A stretch of 64,000 bases of DNA from Arthrobacter sp. OV608 (lineage in GTDB: Bacteria; Actinomycetota; Actinomycetes; Actinomycetales; Micrococcaceae), in contig FOEZ01000015.1 of assembly GCA_900110595.1 (NCBI GenBank), forward strand, positions 1 to 64,000, in the 5' to 3' direction. Below, in pieces: positions 9,001 to 17,259 of this stretch. Both the position numbers and the translations under genes were made by a program. The notes below the pieces were generated by a model that worked only from the letters and a program-made list of their open reading frames with translations, did not search any database and was not told the DNA's origin. Within the stretch, counting starts at the first letter, position 1. Every line of letters begins with the position of its first letter.

Positions 9001-9110
9001 AAGAGCCTGTCTTCGTCCAGTCCTTCGAGCTCGCGGGCAGCGAGGAACCGCTCGCCCTTTTCGAGATCGCTGAAGCCGGCGGAGATCAGGCGCCGTGCGA
9101 GGCTCACCAC
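6096..9110 (-). CDS. glnE: Bifunctional glutamine synthetase adenylyltransferase/deadenylylase
   Basis: Adenylylates and deadenylylates the conserved tyrosine of GlnA1 and so switches glutamine synthesis off or on. At 1004 residues it has both nucleotidyltransferase halves: the first with GMGKCGARELNYISDVDVIY near residue 214 (deadenylylase half by position), the second with MGRQGGREIGYGSDADVMYV near residue 718 (adenylylase half). Each keeps the GS...DxD metal-binding pattern and the downstream LGRGGLRDVE / LGRGGLSDVE motif. The start is GTG at 9110 (or 9107), with AGGGAG upstream overlapping the end of glnA2, so the two are probably cotranscribed from the glnA2 side. Confidence 0.97.
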   Translation of the reverse strand: MVSLARRLISAGFSDLEKGERFLAARELEGLDEDRLFAGLQMAASPDTALQSLVRLIEKHPALRELAAADPETSEPLYRVLGASEALGEFLIRHPEHLSAFEVRPSPEPQPADPQELRATLLQSVGADPRAARPVAATTGTDAYAALRTAYRRGVVDLAVKDLCAADPLDFMPSVGGELADLAGAAIEAALAVSRAEAAGQFSAADVADVGLAVIGMGKCGARELNYISDVDVIYVVEPGSLDDAATATIGTALASGISRAISSVAREPGLWEVDANLRPEGKSGPLVRTLASHQTYYARWAESWEFQALLKARTIAGDAALGQLYEEAITPLIWSSASRDGFVESVQAMRRRVTEHIPPAEEQRQIKLGRGGLRDVEFTVQLLQLVHGKSDESLRRRDTTSAIAALSAGGYIGRADAAAFDNAYRYLRLLEHRIQLFQLRRTHLMPVGEPALRALAKAVLGPFSNERPHPDALLTAWQKTKRSVRELHERIFYRPLLNTAAKLSSEDAKLTPEAAEGRLAALGYRDPKGAMRHIEALTAGVSRRAALQRQLLPILLDWLAEGVDPDGGLLAFRRVSEALGTTHWYLGMLRDSKAAAERLCHVLANSRLIADLLEVSPESVAWLGHDKDLVPVTFEAQWQEITSKMSRHADPESAMRLIRLIRRRETLRVAIADSAGLLDQDRVGAALADADRAAVLGALRVAEGIVSAKGPLKTAVLVVAMGRQGGREIGYGSDADVMYVHRALPGFSEEEAQEQASRIVSKVSSLLTQPLKPAIMAERVLQVDADLRPEGKNGAMVRSLDSYAEYYRRWSLIWEAQALLRARPMAGDDSLAADFLELIDPIRYPESVSEQDVREIRRIKARVESERLPRGADPARHLKLGRGGLSDVEWLVQLLQLQHAGKHPQLRTTSTVGALQEATQLGLLAADDADLLAAAWRLASRIRSANVIWSGKASDLLPSSRRDLEAVARWCGYEPGQAAALEEDYLRVSRRARAVFERVFYGQ

Positions 9111-9116
9111 CGCTCC

Positions 9117-10457
9117 CTAGAGGATGCCCAGGTTGCGCTGCAGTTCGTAGGGCGTGACCTGGAGGCGGTAGTCCTGCCACTCGGCGCGCTTGTTGCGCAG
9201 GAAGTGTTCGAAGACCTGCTCGCCCAGGATCTGCGGCATCAGCTCCGAATCCTCCATGGACCTGATGGCGTCATGCAGGCTGGCGGGAAGGGGGTCATGG
9301 CCCATGGCGCGGCGTTCGGCCGAACTCAGCGACCAGACGTCGTCCTCGGCAGCGGCCGGCAGGTCGTAGCCCTCTTCGATGCCCTTGAGGCCTGCGCCCA
9401 GCAGGACGGCGTAGGCAAGGTAGGGGTTGGCTGCTGAATCGATGCCGCGGTATTCGATCCGGGCGGACTGGCCCTTGCCCGGCTTGTACAGCGGAACGCG
9501 GACCAGCGCGGAACGGTTGTTGTGTCCCCAGCTCAGGTAGCTCGGGGCCTCGCCGCCGCCCCAGAGGCGCTTGTAGGAGTTCACGAACTGGTTGGTGACG
9601 GCCGTGAATTCAGGGGCGTGCTTGAGGATGCCGGCAATGAACTGGCGGGCGGTCTTGGACAGCTGGAACTCCGCGCCGGCCTCGTAGAAGGCGTTGGTGT
9701 CGCCCTCGAACAGGGAGAAGTGCGTGTGCATGCCGGAGCCGGGGTGCGCGGTGAAGGGCTTGGGCATAAACGTGGCGTAGGTGCCCTGCTGGAGCGCCAC
9801 TTCCTTGATCACGGTGCGGAACGTCATGATGTTGTCCGCGGTTTGCAGCGCATCGGCGTACCGGAGGTCGATTTCGTTTTGGCCCGGCCCGGCCTCGTGG
9901 TGGCTGAACTCGACGGAGATTCCCACGGATTCCAGCATGGTCACGGCGGTCCGGCGGAAATCCTGCGCTACGCCGCCCGGTACGTGGTCAAAGTAGCCGC
10001 CCTCATCGACGGGCACGGGAGCCCCGTCCGGTCCCGGCTCCTGCGATTTGAGGAGGTAGAACTCGATCTCGGGGTGGGTGTAGCAGGTGAACCCCATGTC
10101 CGCCGCTTTGGCCAGGGTGCGCTTGAGGACGTTGCGGGGATCGGCGGCGGAGGGCTCGCCGTCGGGGGTGAGGATGTCGCAGAACATGCGCGAGGTCTGC
10201 TCGGTTTCGCCGCGCCACGGCAGGATCTGGAAGGTGGAGGGGTCCGGCTGTGCCAGCATGTCGGATTCGAAAACGCGGGCGAGCCCTTCAATGGCTGAAC
10301 CATCGAAGCCGAGGCCTTCCTCGAAGGCGCCCTCAACTTCGGCGGGCGCCAGGGCCACGGACTTGAGTGAACCCACGACGTCGGTGAACCACAGGCGCAC
10401 GAAACGTACGTCGCGCTCTTCGATAGTGCGCAGGACAAACTCTTGCTGGCGGTCCAT
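9117..10457 (-). CDS. glnA2: Glutamine synthetase family protein GlnA2
   Basis: A 446-residue class I glutamine synthetase-like protein, the same length as M. tuberculosis GlnA2. Catalytic motifs are present: GFDGSAIEGLARVFESDM, THPEIEFYLL, HPGSGMHTHFSLF, NNRSALVRVP and EYRGIDSAANPYLAY. The adenylylation tyrosine is replaced by tryptophan (DDVWSLSSAE), so GlnE should not act on it. Members of this clade make glutamine or, in some Streptomyces, gamma-glutamyl-polyamines; sequence alone does not decide. The ATG at 10457 has GAAGAGG upstream. It is transcribed toward glnE, with 6 bases between. Confidence 0.93.
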   Translation of the reverse strand: MDRQQEFVLRTIEERDVRFVRLWFTDVVGSLKSVALAPAEVEGAFEEGLGFDGSAIEGLARVFESDMLAQPDPSTFQILPWRGETEQTSRMFCDILTPDGEPSAADPRNVLKRTLAKAADMGFTCYTHPEIEFYLLKSQEPGPDGAPVPVDEGGYFDHVPGGVAQDFRRTAVTMLESVGISVEFSHHEAGPGQNEIDLRYADALQTADNIMTFRTVIKEVALQQGTYATFMPKPFTAHPGSGMHTHFSLFEGDTNAFYEAGAEFQLSKTARQFIAGILKHAPEFTAVTNQFVNSYKRLWGGGEAPSYLSWGHNNRSALVRVPLYKPGKGQSARIEYRGIDSAANPYLAYAVLLGAGLKGIEEGYDLPAAAEDDVWSLSSAERRAMGHDPLPASLHDAIRSMEDSELMPQILGEQVFEHFLRNKRAEWQDYRLQVTPYELQRNLGIL

Positions 10458-10712
10458 GATGGCCTCTTCTGTCGGTCAACGTCCATGCCCCGGTCCGCAG
10501 AGGAGGAAGCCGGAAAGCAGTTCACCAACACTGTACTAAGCAATTGGCGGCGATGCTGGAGACGGCGGGGCGCGTAACACAGCATTAACACACCGGAACC
10601 CCTGACGCGCACGGGCCACACCACCGGCGTTGCGGCCAGGGCCCCCCGCCCATATGACGCGAATCACCTGGTCGGTGCCCGCAACCGGTAGCTAGGACGG
10701 CAGGTGCGGCAC

Positions 10713-10718
10713 TACGCT
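10713..10718 (+). promoter_or_regulatory. -10 hexamer TACGCT of panB (leaderless)
   Basis: TACGCT ends 6 bases before the ATG at 10725. This argues for 10725 as the panB start rather than the upstream GTG at 10704. The 10458-10712 spacer between glnA2 and panB also holds GTAAC-n6-TTAAC (10574-10589), a weak GlnR-like half site. Confidence 0.45.
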
Positions 10719-10724
10719 CATGCC

Positions 10725-11621
10725 ATGGCCTCAAGCAACAGCTCCGATTCCAGCGCGCCCGCAGACGTTCCCGCCCCCTATGGCAGCGGACCTGCGCAGG
10801 GCGGCCCGGCTGCCTCCGCGCGGAAACCGGCAAAGGTCCGGATCCACCATCTCCAGCAGGCCAAGGATGCCGGCACGAAGTTTGCCATGCTGACCGCCTA
10901 TGAGCAGTACACGGCAGAGATCTTCGATGCCGCCGGCATCGAGGTGCTCCTCGTGGGGGACTCGGCCTCAAACAATGTCTTCGGCAACGAAACCAGCCTT
11001 CCGGTGACTGTGGACGAACTGCTTCCCCTGTGCCGCGCTGTGGCGCGTTCGGCCAAGCGCGCGCTGGTGGTGGCCGACCTGCCGTTCGGCAGCTACGAGG
11101 TCTCGCCGGAGCAGGCTGTCGCCGCTGGTGTGCGGTTCCTGAAGGAGGGCCTCGCGCACGCGGTCAAGATCGAGGGCGGCAAGTATTACGCCCCTACTGT
11201 CCGGGCCATGGTGCAGGCCGGGATTCCCGTTATGGCCCACATCGGCTTCACGCCGCAAAGCGAGCACGCGCTGGGCGGGTACCGCGTGCAGGGCCGCGGC
11301 GACGACGCCCAGAGGTTGATTGACGACGCCGTCGCGCTGGCTGAGGCGGGCGCCTTCAGCGTGTTGATGGAAATGGTTCCCGCCGAGACTGCGGCGGCGG
11401 TGGACGCGGCCGTCACGGTTCCCACCGTTGGCATCGGCGCCGGTAAGGAAACCACCGGCCAGGTGCTCGTGTGGCAGGACATGGCCGGCCTCCGGGGCGG
11501 CAGGATGGCCAAATTCGTCAAGCAGTACGCGGACCTGCGCACCACGCTGCTTGACGCAGCCACTGCGTACGGCGAGGACGTACGGTCAGGCCAGTTTCCC
11601 GGCCCGGAACATTCTTTCTAA
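10725..11621 (+). CDS. panB: 3-methyl-2-oxobutanoate hydroxymethyltransferase
   Basis: First committed step of pantothenate (and hence CoA) synthesis: transfers a hydroxymethyl group from methylene-tetrahydrofolate to 2-oxoisovalerate. About 298 residues. A disordered S/A/P-rich tail of about 35 residues precedes the TIM-barrel with [34 protein letters not shown] (metal-binding GDS), [19 protein letters not shown] and the catalytic-glutamate region LMEMVPAE, then [22 protein letters not shown] at 10704 with AGGACGG upstream is the alternative start; the -10 at 10713 favours ATG 10725. panB also follows glnA2 in mycobacteria. Confidence 0.95.
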   Translation: MASSNSSDSSAPADVPAPYGSGPAQGGPAASARKPAKVRIHHLQQAKDAGTKFAMLTAYEQYTAEIFDAAGIEVLLVGDSASNNVFGNETSLPVTVDELLPLCRAVARSAKRALVVADLPFGSYEVSPEQAVAAGVRFLKEGLAHAVKIEGGKYYAPTVRAMVQAGIPVMAHIGFTPQSEHALGGYRVQGRGDDAQRLIDDAVALAEAGAFSVLMEMVPAETAAAVDAAVTVPTVGIGAGKETTGQVLVWQDMAGLRGGRMAKFVKQYADLRTTLLDAATAYGEDVRSGQFPGPEHSF

Positions 11622-11786
11622 GCCCGGCGGCGCCGACTAACGGCACCGGGGCCGGCAGCCGGCAACCGTCCTGGCGCCTTGATGGCGTCTTGGGGGTACT
11701 GCGGAAGCGGACGTCAAGGTGAGGCCGCCCGCGGCCGAGGCAGTCCGCGGAGTAGTGCCGCCAAGACGCCCTGCCCGGCAAAGCCG

Positions 11787-11954
11787 TCAGTCGTCGTCGT
11801 CCTGCTTGTCCCACGCCTCATTGCGTGCGCGGACCTTTTCAAGTGCGTGCTCGGCCTCTTCCCTGGTTTTGTAGGGTCCGATCAGCTGGCTCCAGTCCGA
11901 AAGCCGGTCCTCCTCCACCTCGTGGGTCTTGATGTTGTACCAGTACTCGGTCAT
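11787..11954 (-). CDS. Small SPOR-like acidic protein
   Basis: A 55-residue protein with MTEYWYNIKTHEVEE at the start, a GPYKTREEAEHALEKVR segment that resembles the second half of a SPOR repeat, and a DKQDDDD tail. SPOR modules usually bind denuded peptidoglycan, but this one is cytoplasmic by sequence (no signal peptide or membrane segment) and the role is unknown. The ATG at 11954 has GGGGAAGAG upstream; an upstream in-frame start at 12023 would run through the promoter palindrome and is less likely. It is convergent with panB; the 165-base gap between them shows no convincing terminator. Confidence 0.75.
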   Translation of the reverse strand: MTEYWYNIKTHEVEEDRLSDWSQLIGPYKTREEAEHALEKVRARNEAWDKQDDDD

Positions 11955-11990
11955 CGCTCTTCCCCGTTCCGCCGGCAGGAAGCTGCTTAC

Positions 11991-12023
11991 GTGACGCGCG
12001 TAACTTAAATTCTTACGCGTCAC
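11991..12023. promoter_or_regulatory. Quasi-palindrome between SPOR-like gene and map
   Basis: Arms GTGACGCGCGTAA (11991-12003) and TTACGCGTCAC (12013-12023) are inverted copies apart from one extra CG, with an AT-rich centre. It sits 37 bases upstream of the SPOR-like start and 53 bases upstream of map. A dimeric repressor site is plausible; the regulator is unknown. Confidence 0.4.
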
Positions 12024-12063
12024 GGACGCGGCTCCCGGTTGTTAGGCCTTCTGTGGTGCCTTA

Positions 12064-12069
12064 TATGAT
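12064..12069 (+). promoter_or_regulatory. -10 hexamer TATGAT of map (leaderless)
   Basis: TATGAT ends 6 bases before the ATG at 12076. A possible -35, TTGTTA, lies at 12039-12044 (19-base spacer). No Shine-Dalgarno sequence is present. Confidence 0.6.
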
Positions 12070-12075
12070 CAATCT

Positions 12076-12954
12076 ATGCCTTCCCTTGCCTCGACTGCAC
12101 CCATCGGCACCCTCACCCCGGGAACCGTGGGCCCGCAGCGTCCAGTACCGGCGTCCATCCCCCGGCCGGAGTATGTCGGCAAGCCGGCGCCCGCCAAATT
12201 CACCGGCTCGGAGGTCAAGTCCGCAGAGACCATCGAGAAGATCCGGGTGGCCGCCAAAATCGCCGCACAGGCGATCGTCGAGGTGGGCAAGCACATCGAA
12301 CCCGGCGTCACCACGGACCACCTGGACAAGGTGGGCCACGAGTTCCTCCTTGACCACCACGCCTATCCCTCCACCCTCGGGTACCGGGGATTCCCGAAGT
12401 CCCTGTGCTCGTCCGTGAACGAGGTCATCTGCCACGGGATTCCGGACAGCACAGTGGTCCAGGACGGCGACATCATCAATATCGATATCACCGCCTTTAT
12501 CGGCGGCGTCCACGGGGACACCAACTACACCTTCCTGGTGGGCGATGTTGACGATGAGTCGCGTCTCCTGGTGGAACGGACGCAGGAATCCCTGAACCGG
12601 GCCATCAAGGCGGTTGCCCCCGGGCGGGAGATCAACGTGATCGGCCGCGCCATCCAGTCCTACGCCAAGCGTTTCGGCTACGGCGTGGTCCGGGATTTCA
12701 CCGGGCACGGCGTTGGCGAAGCGTTCCACACCGGGCTGATCATCCCGCACTACGATGCCGCCCCCGCCTACAACACCGTCATCGAAGCCGGCATGGTGTT
12801 CACTATTGAACCGATGCTCACGCTGGGGACGGTGGAATGGGACATGTGGGCCGATGACTGGACAGTGGTGACCAAGGACCGCAAGCGCACCGCCCAGTTT
12901 GAGCACACCCTGCTGGTCACGGATACCGGCGCCGAGATCCTCACGCTCCCCTGA
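12076..12954 (+). CDS. map: Methionine aminopeptidase, type I
   Basis: Removes the initiator methionine from nascent proteins. At 292 residues it carries an N-terminal extension of about 40 residues with PxxP motifs ([16 protein letters not shown]), as in actinobacterial type Ic enzymes where this segment is thought to contact the ribosome. The pita-bread fold has its five metal ligands: Asp in NIDITAF, Asp in HGDTNYTF, His in GHGVGEAFH, Glu in TIEPMLT and Glu in QFEHTLL. The start is fixed by the -10 hexamer 6 bases upstream, which leaves no room for a leader. A second map gene may exist elsewhere. Confidence 0.96.
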   Translation: MPSLASTAPIGTLTPGTVGPQRPVPASIPRPEYVGKPAPAKFTGSEVKSAETIEKIRVAAKIAAQAIVEVGKHIEPGVTTDHLDKVGHEFLLDHHAYPSTLGYRGFPKSLCSSVNEVICHGIPDSTVVQDGDIINIDITAFIGGVHGDTNYTFLVGDVDDESRLLVERTQESLNRAIKAVAPGREINVIGRAIQSYAKRFGYGVVRDFTGHGVGEAFHTGLIIPHYDAAPAYNTVIEAGMVFTIEPMLTLGTVEWDMWADDWTVVTKDRKRTAQFEHTLLVTDTGAEILTLP

Positions 12955-13104
12955 CCAGCCGGCACCGGCGTCGGACGCGATAAAGTGCCGCCGCCGGTAA
13001 CAGAACCGCCGCTGCTGACCAGCAGCCACCGCAGACTTAGCAACAACCGGGCCGGCTGCCCGCCGCCCCTCCCCTGCCCGCCCCTGCCACGAACGGAAAA
13101 CCCA

Positions 13105-13908
13105 TTGGCCAAGAAGGACGAGAAGTCGCACAAGAACGCCCCGCTGATCGGCATCGACATCGGAGGCACGGGAATCAAGGGCGGCATCGTCGACCTGAAA
13201 AAGGGCAAGCTCCTCGGTGACCGGTTCCGGGTACCCACCCCGCAGCCGGCTACCCCTGAGTCAGTAGCCGAGGCAGTGGCGCTGGTGGTCTCCGAGCTTT
13301 CCGCCCGTCCCGAGGCGCCCGCCGCCGGCTCCCCCGTGGGCGTAACGTTCCCCGGGATCATCCAGCACGGAGTGGTCCACTCCGCCGCCAACGTGGACAA
13401 AGCCTGGCTCAACACGGACATCGATGCCCTCCTGACCGAGCGCCTGGGCCGCCCCGTCGAGGTCATTAACGACGCCGACGCCGCCGGGCTCGCCGAAGCG
13501 CGCTACGGTGCCGGTGCCGGGGTTTCCGGTACCGTGCTGGTGATTACCCTGGGCACCGGCATCGGCTCTGCCTTTATCTTCAACGGCAAGCTGGTACCGA
13601 ACGCCGAACTCGGCCACCTGGAGATCGACGGCCATGATGCCGAGACCAAGGCCTCCGCCGTTGCCCGGGAACGCGACGGGCTGTCCTGGGACGAATACAG
13701 CGTCCTGCTGCAGCGCTACTTCTCCCACGTCGAGTTCCTGTTCTCCCCCGAACTGTTCATTGTGGGCGGCGGCATCTCCAAGCGCGCCGACGAGTACCTT
13801 CCCAACCTCAAGCTCCGCACGCCCATCGTTCCGGCGGTCCTGCGCAATGAGGCCGGCATTGTGGGCGCCGCCATCGAAATCGCGTTGAAGCACAAGCTCG
13901 CCAAGTAG
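13105..13908 (+). CDS. ppgK: Polyphosphate glucokinase (ROK family)
   Basis: Phosphorylates glucose (in Arthrobacter relatives also mannose) using inorganic polyphosphate or ATP. Motifs: phosphate-binding LIGIDIGGTGIKGGIV, DADAAGLAEARYG, the second phosphate loop VLVITLGTGIGSAF, ELGHLEIDG in place of a ROK zinc motif, and FIVGGGISKRADEYLP. There is no CxCGxxGC zinc cluster, which fits PpgK and differs from the second glucokinase at 54894-55985. I chose TTG 13105 (267 residues, first residues AKKDEK), matching the usual family length; the frame is open back to 12985, but those 40 codons are proline-rich and unlike the family. Upstream 12955-13104 has no other feature. Confidence 0.92.
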   Translation: MAKKDEKSHKNAPLIGIDIGGTGIKGGIVDLKKGKLLGDRFRVPTPQPATPESVAEAVALVVSELSARPEAPAAGSPVGVTFPGIIQHGVVHSAANVDKAWLNTDIDALLTERLGRPVEVINDADAAGLAEARYGAGAGVSGTVLVITLGTGIGSAFIFNGKLVPNAELGHLEIDGHDAETKASAVARERDGLSWDEYSVLLQRYFSHVEFLFSPELFIVGGGISKRADEYLPNLKLRTPIVPAVLRNEAGIVGAAIEIALKHKLAK

Positions 13909-13926
13909 AAGGCGCCCGCCCGCTCC

Positions 13927-13974
13927 TGAATGCACGAATGCCCCTTCCGTTCGGAAGGGGCATTCGTGCATTCA
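13927..13974. terminator. Bidirectional terminator between ppgK and nrdR
   Basis: Perfect 22-bp stem (13927-13948 with 13953-13974) with a GTTC tetraloop, between two convergent genes. No long T tract on either side. Confidence 0.8.
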
Positions 13975-14038
13975 AAGTGATGCCGGTGGTGGCTGCGGCT
14001 TCCCCTCCACTGCCACCACCGGAGATGGGCGTGAGCCG

Positions 14039-14545
14039 TTAGAGCGGGCTCTTTTCGGAGGTTTTGGCGCCCTTCGCGGCGATGCCGCCGGCGTCCTCCT
14101 CGGCTTCCTGGCGGAGCAGGGCAATGGCCGATTCAAAATCTTCGAGGGATTCAAAGGCCTGGTACACGCTGGCGAACCGCAGGTAGGCTACCTTGTCCAG
14201 CTTCTGCAGCGGCCCGAGGATCACGAGCCCCACCTCGTGGGCGTCGATTTCGGCGGCACCGGAGGAGCGGATCTGCTCTTCGACTTCCTGTGCCAGCAGC
14301 GCGAGGTCATCCTCGCTGACCGGCCGGCCCTGGCATGCCTTGCGGACGCCATTGATGACTTTGCTGCGGCTGAAGGGCTCCCCCACGCCGGACCGCTTGA
14401 TCACCGACAGGCTGGTGGTTTCCACGGTGGTGAATCTGCGTCCGCATTCGGGGCACTGGCGGCGGCGGCGGATGGCCGAGCCGTCGTCGGCCATGCGGCT
14501 GTCCACCACGCGGGAATCGGGGTTGCGGCAGAACGGACAGTACAT
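14039..14545 (-). CDS. nrdR: Transcriptional repressor NrdR
   Basis: Represses ribonucleotide reductase genes when (d)ATP is high. The 168-residue protein begins with a zinc ribbon ([17 protein letters not shown] and [12 protein letters not shown], two CxxC pairs) followed by an ATP-cone (residues 49-139) with [26 protein letters not shown]-terminal tail of about 25 residues extends past the cone. The ATG at 14545 starts the zinc ribbon and has GAAGGAAGGG upstream. A perfect palindrome with the NrdR-box core lies about 110 bases upstream, so it may control itself. The nrd operon is not in the window. Confidence 0.96.
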   Translation of the reverse strand: MYCPFCRNPDSRVVDSRMADDGSAIRRRRQCPECGRRFTTVETTSLSVIKRSGVGEPFSRSKVINGVRKACQGRPVSEDDLALLAQEVEEQIRSSGAAEIDAHEVGLVILGPLQKLDKVAYLRFASVYQAFESLEDFESAIALLRQEAEEDAGGIAAKGAKTSEKSPL

Positions 14546-14648
14546 GGCGTCCCTTCCTTCGCTTGATATGAGGCACATGCAGGGGTATCGCAACACCCTG
14601 CAGCCGTATCAGTTTACGTCCGCCCGTACCCTAATAACAAGCCTGTAA

Positions 14649-14681
14649 CTACTACATGTAGTAGTCACTACCACTACATGT
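14649..14681 (-). promoter_or_regulatory. NrdR-box-like palindrome pair upstream of nrdR
   Basis: CTACTACATGTAGTAG (14649-14664) is a perfect 16-base palindrome whose core CTACATGTAG fits the NrdR-box pattern CWAnATnTWG. A second copy of its left part, ACTACATGT, is at 14673-14681, 22 bases centre to centre, and overlaps the end of hisD. The first box covers the expected -35 of a promoter with -10 TAGGGT at 14628-14633, as expected for autorepression. Confidence 0.55.
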
Positions 14682-16071
14682 CGGCGGATGAGGCCCCACG
14701 CTGCTCCGGGAACCGGGCCGTGACAGCTTCCCCGTGGGCGGGCAGGTCTTCAGCGCCGGACAGGCTCACAATGTGGCCGCTGACCTCGGCCAGCGCTTCA
14801 CGGCTGTAGTTCACCACCTGGATTGCACGCAGGAAAGTGGTGACGTTCAGGCCGGACGAAAAGGCCGCAGTGCCGCTCGTAGGCAGCACGTGGTTGGATC
14901 CGGCGCAGTAATCCCCCAGGGACACCGGGCTGTAGTCGCCAACAAAGATGGCACCGGCATTACGGATCCTCCCGGCCACGGCAGCCGCATCCCGGGTCAT
15001 GATCTCCAGGTGTTCGGCGGCGTATGCGTCACATGCTGCAATGCCCTGCTCGAGGTTGTCCACCAGGACAACGCCGGACTGGGGGCCGGAGAGGGCTTCG
15101 CGGACGCGGACCGAGTGCTTGGTGGCGGCGGCCTGCAGGTCCAGCTCTGCGCGGACAGCGGCGGCGAGGTCCTCCGAATCGGTGATCAGTACCGATGCTG
15201 CCTTGGGATCGTGCTCGGCCTGGCTGATGAGGTCGGCGGCAACCAGGGGCGGCTGCGCGCTGGAGTCTGCCAGGATGGCGATCTCCGTGGTCCCCGCCTC
15301 GGAATCGATGCCCACCACGCCCTTCACCAGCCGCTTGGCCGTTGCCACAAAGATGTTGCCCGGACCGGTTACCACGTCCACCGGTTCCAGCGCAGGGCCG
15401 GAATCAGCAGCGGGCACCCCGTAGGCGAACGCGGCAACAGCCTGCGCCCCGCCGATGGCGTACACCTCGGTGATGCCCAAAAGCGCTGCGGCGGCAAGGA
15501 TGGTGGGGTGCGGAAGCCCGCCGAACTCCTTCTGCGGAGGCGACGCCAGCGCAATGGACTCCACCCCCGCGGCGAGGGCCGGGACCACGTTCATGATCAC
15601 CGAGGACGGGTAGACCGCCAGGCCGCCGGGAACATAGAGTCCCACCCGCGCCACTGGCACCCAGTTCTGGCTCACCAGGGCGCCGTCGCCCAGCTGGACG
15701 TCAACGTTGCGCGGCCGCTGGCCCTCGGCAAAACGGCGTGCCCGGCTGATGGATTCCTCCAGCGCCCGGCGCACCACCGGATCCAGCTGCTCCAGGGCGG
15801 CTGAGAGGGCCGCCTGCGGAACCAGCGGATGGTCCTGTTCCACGCCGTCGAAGCGGAGGGCCAGCTCGGCCAGGGCTTCGAAGCCCCCCTTCCGAACGGC
15901 CGAAATGATGTCGAGGACCTTTTCTTCAGCGTCGGCCACTGTCTGGCCCTGGGCACGCGGCACGGCGGCGCGGAGTGCCGCAAGGGTCAGGTTCCGGCCC
16001 CGGAGATCAACGGTGCGGAAGCTCACGGTGGCAGCGGCAGGGACGGCGGGGAACTCCGAAGAAATGGTCAC
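14674..16071 (-). CDS. hisD: Histidinol dehydrogenase
   Basis: Catalyses the last two steps of histidine synthesis, L-histidinol to L-histidine with NAD. At 465 residues it is slightly longer than most. Motifs: [77 protein letters not shown], and zinc-site EHLEIM...[14 protein letters not shown]. The GTG at 16071 follows a TAAAAT hexamer by 6 bases, located in the last codons of the upstream gene, so hisD probably has its own leaderless transcript. No other his gene is visible; the continuation to nrdR is separated by the NrdR-like site. Confidence 0.97.
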   Translation of the reverse strand: MTISSEFPAVPAAATVSFRTVDLRGRNLTLAALRAAVPRAQGQTVADAEEKVLDIISAVRKGGFEALAELALRFDGVEQDHPLVPQAALSAALEQLDPVVRRALEESISRARRFAEGQRPRNVDVQLGDGALVSQNWVPVARVGLYVPGGLAVYPSSVIMNVVPALAAGVESIALASPPQKEFGGLPHPTILAAAALLGITEVYAIGGAQAVAAFAYGVPAADSGPALEPVDVVTGPGNIFVATAKRLVKGVVGIDSEAGTTEIAILADSSAQPPLVAADLISQAEHDPKAASVLITDSEDLAAAVRAELDLQAAATKHSVRVREALSGPQSGVVLVDNLEQGIAACDAYAAEHLEIMTRDAAAVAGRIRNAGAIFVGDYSPVSLGDYCAGSNHVLPTSGTAAFSSGLNVTTFLRAIQVVNYSREALAEVSGHIVSLSGAEDLPAHGEAVTARFPEQRGASSADM

Positions 16072-16075
16072 CGCA

Positions 16076-16612
16076 TTATTTTACGGGCCCAACCGCAGCG
16101 TGCCGCGCCTCCTCCGGGCCGTCGTCGTCCTTCTTGCCCAGGAGGTGCATCAACTCCAGCACAAACACGGAGACGGCCGTGGCTGCCGGCCACAGCAGCA
16201 GCACCGGCAGCGCACGCAACGAGAAAGCGATACTGGCGTTGGCGGTGGCGTCGACGGCCGGGCCGAACAAGCGCGCGGACAACACCCCCGCCTGCCACGC
16301 CAGGACTGCACCGCACAGGGCACCGGCAAGCCCCAGGAGGAGGCTTGCCTGCGGATCCTGGCGCTTCTTGTCGGCCAGGAAGACGGCCAGCAGGCACCCT
16401 GCGAAGACCAGCAGCCCGGCCAGGGTCAGGTCCCTCGGCAGCCAGACCTGGGGGTGGGCGCCGTCGCCAAGGGCGGGGTCCCGGGTGATGAGGTTGAGGC
16501 CTCCCGGTGCCAGCAGCCACCAAAGGATCCCCGCCGGTATGCCGGCCACCGCCGGCAGCACCAGCATGGCCCAGGGCAGCCGCGGACGTGCCCGTCCGGT
16601 CCGTTGTGTCAT
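16076..16612 (-). CDS. Four-helix membrane protein, actinobacterial, unknown function
   Basis: A 178-residue protein with about four transmembrane segments (near residues 13-35, 62-82, 90-110 and 130-153) separated by short loops; the first outside loop is about 25 residues ([26 protein letters not shown]). The C-terminus is charged and cytoplasmic. It may belong to the DUF2567 type of actinobacterial membrane proteins, but I am not certain. The ATG at 16612 lies 7 bases after TAAGGT, so it may be leaderless. Its stop is 4 bases from the hisD start and contains the hisD -10 hexamer. Confidence 0.7.
   Translation of the reverse strand: MTQRTGRARPRLPWAMLVLPAVAGIPAGILWWLLAPGGLNLITRDPALGDGAHPQVWLPRDLTLAGLLVFAGCLLAVFLADKKRQDPQASLLLGLAGALCGAVLAWQAGVLSARLFGPAVDATANASIAFSLRALPVLLLWPAATAVSVFVLELMHLLGKKDDDGPEEARHAAVGPVK
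16078..16083 (-). promoter_or_regulatory. -10 hexamer TAAAAT of hisD, inside upstream gene end
   Basis: Minus-strand TAAAAT, 6 bases before the hisD GTG at 16071, overlapping the stop codon of the membrane-protein gene. Confidence 0.5.
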
Positions 16613-16619
16613 GCAACAA

Positions 16620-16625
16620 ACCTTA
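16620..16625 (-). promoter_or_regulatory. -10 hexamer TAAGGT of membrane-protein gene (leaderless)
   Basis: Minus-strand TAAGGT followed by 7 bases and the ATG at 16612; no Shine-Dalgarno sequence between. Confidence 0.4.
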
Positions 16626-16741
16626 ACAGTTGTTCCGGCCGCTTAACTCCCGGACGTAGGGCTTCAAGAGATTCCCCGCCTGCCCGGCAGGCCCATAGAG
16701 TTGAAGGAGAGCACCAAGCCATCCACCACCAGGAGTTCCAC

Positions 16742-17242
16742 GTGACCGAATCTGAGGCGCCCTTCGAGCGGACGTTCAAGGAGATGTTCCGGCGCCACGC
16801 GGCCGGCGTCGCCATCATCACGGTCAACTACCAGGACCGCCCGTTCGGGTTCACCGCCACGTCCGTGGCTTCCCTGTCCGCTCAACCGCCACGCTTTACG
16901 TTCAACATGGCCCGCAGCTCCGGGTCCTGGCCTGCCGTGGCCAACACCACCTACATTGGCGTCCACATGCTCGGCCTCGAGAACCAGGCGCTGGCAGACC
17001 GCTTTGCCCGCGGCACCAACCGCTTTGAGGGCGACCACTGGGAAGCAGGGCCGCACGGCGTCCCCGTGCTGAAGGACGTGGCCGGCTGGCTGATCGGCGA
17101 GGTGCAGATGCGCCTCTCGTTCGAGAACAACGCCGTGGTGGTGGTCCAGGTGGTTGACGGCCAGGTGGGCGGCGAGGGTTCTCCCCTGCTGTACCACGGC
17201 GGGGCGTACGGGCAGCCCGTGCCGCTGGACTACGAGATCTAG
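16742..17242 (+). CDS. Flavin reductase family (FMN-binding) protein
   Basis: A 166-residue split-barrel flavin reductase-like protein. Diagnostic segments: FKEMFRRHAAGVAIITV, FGFTATSVASLSAQPPRFTFNMARSS, IGVHMLGLENQALADRFA and a closing PLLYHGGAYG. Such proteins supply reduced flavin to monooxygenases or act on their own; no partner monooxygenase is nearby, so the substrate is open. The GTG at 16742 is preceded by AGGAG at 16731-16735; the same frame is open far upstream but only opposite hisD. It converges on dnaE across a terminator. Confidence 0.88.
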   Translation: MTESEAPFERTFKEMFRRHAAGVAIITVNYQDRPFGFTATSVASLSAQPPRFTFNMARSSGSWPAVANTTYIGVHMLGLENQALADRFARGTNRFEGDHWEAGPHGVPVLKDVAGWLIGEVQMRLSFENNAVVVVQVVDGQVGGEGSPLLYHGGAYGQPVPLDYEI

Positions 17243-17259
17243 CTTCCCTCCAGAGCGAA

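Noticed and set aside
10574..10600. GTAAC-n6-TTAAC-n6-GAACC between glnA2 and panB as a GlnR box
   Set aside because: Only the first element matches; the second and third deviate too much. The spacing is right, so it stays a weak possibility, not a feature.
11684..11770. Inverted repeat GGCGTCTTGG / CCAAGACGCC after panB
   Set aside because: The arms are 10 bases with a 67-base loop and no T tract; not a credible terminator.
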